From Saprospiraceae bacterium (GTDB lineage: Bacteria; Bacteroidota; Bacteroidia; Chitinophagales; Saprospiraceae): 8,281 nt of DNA. A model generated the notes under the pieces. It was not told the DNA's origin, did no database searches, and was given only the letters and a program-made list of their open reading frames with translations. How positions within the stretch are numbered: position 1 is the stretch's first letter; each line of letters opens with the position of its first letter. This document shows, piece after piece, positions 7,219 to 8,281 of this stretch. Location: NCBI GenBank assembly GCA_017995875.1, contig JAGOIB010000055.1:1-8281 (forward strand), written 5' to 3'. Both the position numbers and the translations under genes were made by a program.

Positions 7219-8070
7219 TTATGAACCGTGTTCAGCAACCCTGATTCGTCCCTTATCGTATATTTCATTATTGGGCAAGCGTACTTCATACATATAAAGT
7301 CCTGCCGTATATTCTGAAACATTGATCCTGACCTGGTATTCAAATGTCTGGTATTCCATGATCCTACCGCTACTGTCAAATATTCTGAAGGAAACCAAAC
7401 CTAATTCTTTTGGCAGCTCTACCAGGATATCATCTGTAGCAGGATTGGGAGTTATTCTTGTAAGGAAAGGTTCTGTCAGCGGAATCGTTACATCTGTCAT
7501 CGTCTCGAAAGCTAAGTCATCAATAATAATGGCTGTGCCAATAGTTGCCTTGTCTGATGAAGAGTAAATATAAATGGCGAAGGAATCTGGTTGCTGGATG
7601 GTAGATAGGTAATGAATCGGAATCTCAAACCGATAAAAGATATCGCTGCTTTTTTCAATGTTCAGTGAGCCCCATCCAATATTGCCTCTGTCGGACATAA
7701 ATGAAATATTGATGATTGCGTAATCATCTCCTTTAAGGTCAGCTTTACAGTAACCGGTAAACTTTCCCGGACGTCCATAGATTTTGTCTTTGTAAATGGC
7801 TTCAGCTATTAATGGAAGTCCTCTTTCATCGATTCCTGTTTCAAGCTTAAGGGCATAGGTTCCTTTATAGGCATCATCTGTCAAGGTTATGCCGGATGGG
7901 AATCCGAGAGCAGAACACATCGGATTTGGTGAATCCCAGCATTCAACATCTTCAAAAGAGATCGGCTGGACAATATACCAATCTTCAAATCCTGCTTTTA
8001 CCGGAACCTGCGTCTTTACATCTATAAAGCAGGCTAACAGGATCACCAAAGTGATTATCGTGGATTTCAT
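7219..8070 (-). CDS. Secreted T9SS type A sorting-domain protein of unknown function
   Basis: A 283-residue protein predicted to cross the inner membrane by Sec and the outer membrane by the type IX system. It has a signal peptide at 1-20 (MKS, then a hydrophobic core, with likely cleavage near KT-Q). Residues about 22-190 form a beta-rich domain opening FEDW, with W45 and a later YKGTYALKLET segment; this pattern resembles carbohydrate-binding-like jelly-rolls such as PCMD-type domains, but I cannot assign a family. The C-terminal domain from about 200 has the type A pattern: ITPNPATDDILVELP, FRIFDSSGR, then INVSEYTAGLYMYEVRL and a basic KGRIRV near the end. No catalytic motif is visible. 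A Cys at 14 (LLAC) resembles a lipobox weakly, but a T9SS domain argues against a lipoprotein. ATG start at 8070-8068, no Shine-Dalgarno. It converges on the tamB-like gene with 6 bp between stops and has its own likely promoter. Confidence 0.85.
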   Translation of the reverse strand: MKSTIITLVILLACFIDVKTQVPVKAGFEDWYIVQPISFEDVECWDSPNPMCSALGFPSGITLTDDAYKGTYALKLETGIDERGLPLIAEAIYKDKIYGRPGKFTGYCKADLKGDDYAIINISFMSDRGNIGWGSLNIEKSSDIFYRFEIPIHYLSTIQQPDSFAIYIYSSSDKATIGTAIIIDDLAFETMTDVTIPLTEPFLTRITPNPATDDILVELPKELGLVSFRIFDSSGRIMEYQTFEYQVRINVSEYTAGLYMYEVRLPNNEIYDKGRIRVAEHGS

Positions 8071-8100
8071 GATGTAGTCATTTAAGTCAAATGTTCATTT

Positions 8101-8132
8101 GCAATGTATAGTCCGGAAGTATCTGTAGTCAA
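8101..8132 (-). promoter_or_regulatory. Candidate promoter of the T9SS protein gene
   Basis: Read on the minus strand, TTGACT (8132-8127) is followed after 16 bp by TATACA (8110-8105), a good match to a classical sigma-70 layout. The same bases also give a Bacteroidota-like pair: TTG, 21 bp, then TACATTG, one T short of TAnnTTTG. Transcription would start near 8095-8098 and leave a leader of about 25 nt before the ATG. This is inference from motif and position only. Confidence 0.4.
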
Positions 8133-8147
8133 TGATTGATATCATTG
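8130..8147. promoter_or_regulatory. Inverted repeat overlapping the promoter upstream edge
   Basis: CAATGAT (8130-8136) and ATCATTG (8141-8147) are exact reverse complements with a 4-bp spacer. They overlap the -35-like TTGACT of the T9SS gene promoter, where a regulator could bind. The arms are A/T-rich and short, so chance is possible. Confidence 0.3.
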
Positions 8148-8178
8148 CGGGACATGACCTTAAATAAAAAATGGATTA

Positions 8179-8275
8179 TTGAGCTTAGGTTAAACTTTTC
8201 GGCGTTTGCCCCTAAATCCCCTAAAAGGGGACTTACATTTCGAGTTTAAAAAAAGCAATGTTGAGCTTAGGTTAA
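8179..8275. repeat. 15-bp direct repeat pair (TTGAGCTTAGGTTAA)
   Basis: TTGAGCTTAGGTTAA occurs exactly at 8179-8193 and 8261-8275, a period of 82 bp. Each copy is preceded by an A-run (8166-8171 and 8248-8254) and 6-7 unrelated bases, so the similarity covers about 28 bp. The second copy is 6 bp from the window edge; a third copy or a larger element could lie beyond. No gene is visible in the 82-bp interval. Confidence 0.75.
8209..8234. repeat. CCCCTAAAT-CCCCTAAAA-GGGG hairpin repeat
   Basis: CCCCTAAAT (8209-8217) and CCCCTAAAA (8218-8226) are tandem near-copies, followed by GGGGACTT. CCCCT (8218-8222) pairs with AGGGG (8226-8230) across an AAA loop; the first CCCCT could compete for the same partner. 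There is no following T-run, so I do not call it a terminator. Intergenic elements of this form are, as I recall, common in Bacteroidota genomes; a genome-wide count would confirm that. Confidence 0.6.
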
Positions 8276-8281
8276 GCCTAT

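Noticed and set aside
8029..8031. Lipoprotein Cys (LLAC) in the T9SS protein signal peptide
   Set aside because: Leu at -2 is a poor lipobox, the n-region is very short, and a C-terminal T9SS sorting domain implies export beyond the outer membrane with ordinary signal cleavage.
7889..8077. Small plus-strand gene of 62 codons opposite the T9SS gene
   Set aside because: It lies within the signal peptide and N-terminal domain of a well-supported minus-strand gene and has no recognisable features of its own.
8209..8234. Intrinsic terminator at the C/G hairpin
   Set aside because: The stem is only 5 bp and no T-run follows on either strand.

Overview
The window looks like chromosomal DNA from a member of the Bacteroidota. 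The signs are a secreted protein with a C-terminal type IX secretion (T9SS) sorting domain, a Bacteroidota-style M23 peptidase whose usual HxH motif reads H-V-C, a dihydropropanoate-type folate synthase with the TPDSFY variant loop, a very long TamB-like protein, gene starts with A/T-rich leaders and mostly no Shine-Dalgarno sequence, and a TAnnTTTG-type -7 element before folP. The non-coding ends carry GAGTTGT/GAGTTTC heptad arrays and a CCCCTAAAAGGGG hairpin, a flavour of intergenic repeat I associate with this phylum. No finer taxonomy can be supported.

Layout, left to right. Positions 1-154 hold no gene. They contain two heptanucleotide arrays in opposite orientation around a perfect 10-bp hairpin, ending 4 bp before the stop codon of a minus-strand M23 metallopeptidase (155-1444). 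A short divergent intergenic region separates that gene from folP (dihydropteroate synthase, 1500-2357, plus strand). After 61 bp, probably in the same transcript, comes a 1597-residue TamB/DUF490 protein (2419-7212, plus). A minus-strand gene for a small secreted T9SS-sorted protein (7219-8070) converges on it with only 6 bp between the stop codons. Positions 8071-8281 have no gene; they hold a probable promoter for the T9SS gene, a small inverted repeat, a 15-bp direct repeat and a hairpin repeat.

How the genes fit together: three of the four concern the cell envelope (peptidoglycan cleavage, lipid transport or outer-membrane biogenesis, cell-surface secretion). folP is core folate metabolism and looks like a chance neighbour. 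All four reading frames are intact. I see no phage, transposase, CRISPR or defence genes and no clear new multi-gene system. The most unusual content is the non-coding repeat architecture at both ends and the CxxC-like change at the M23 active site.
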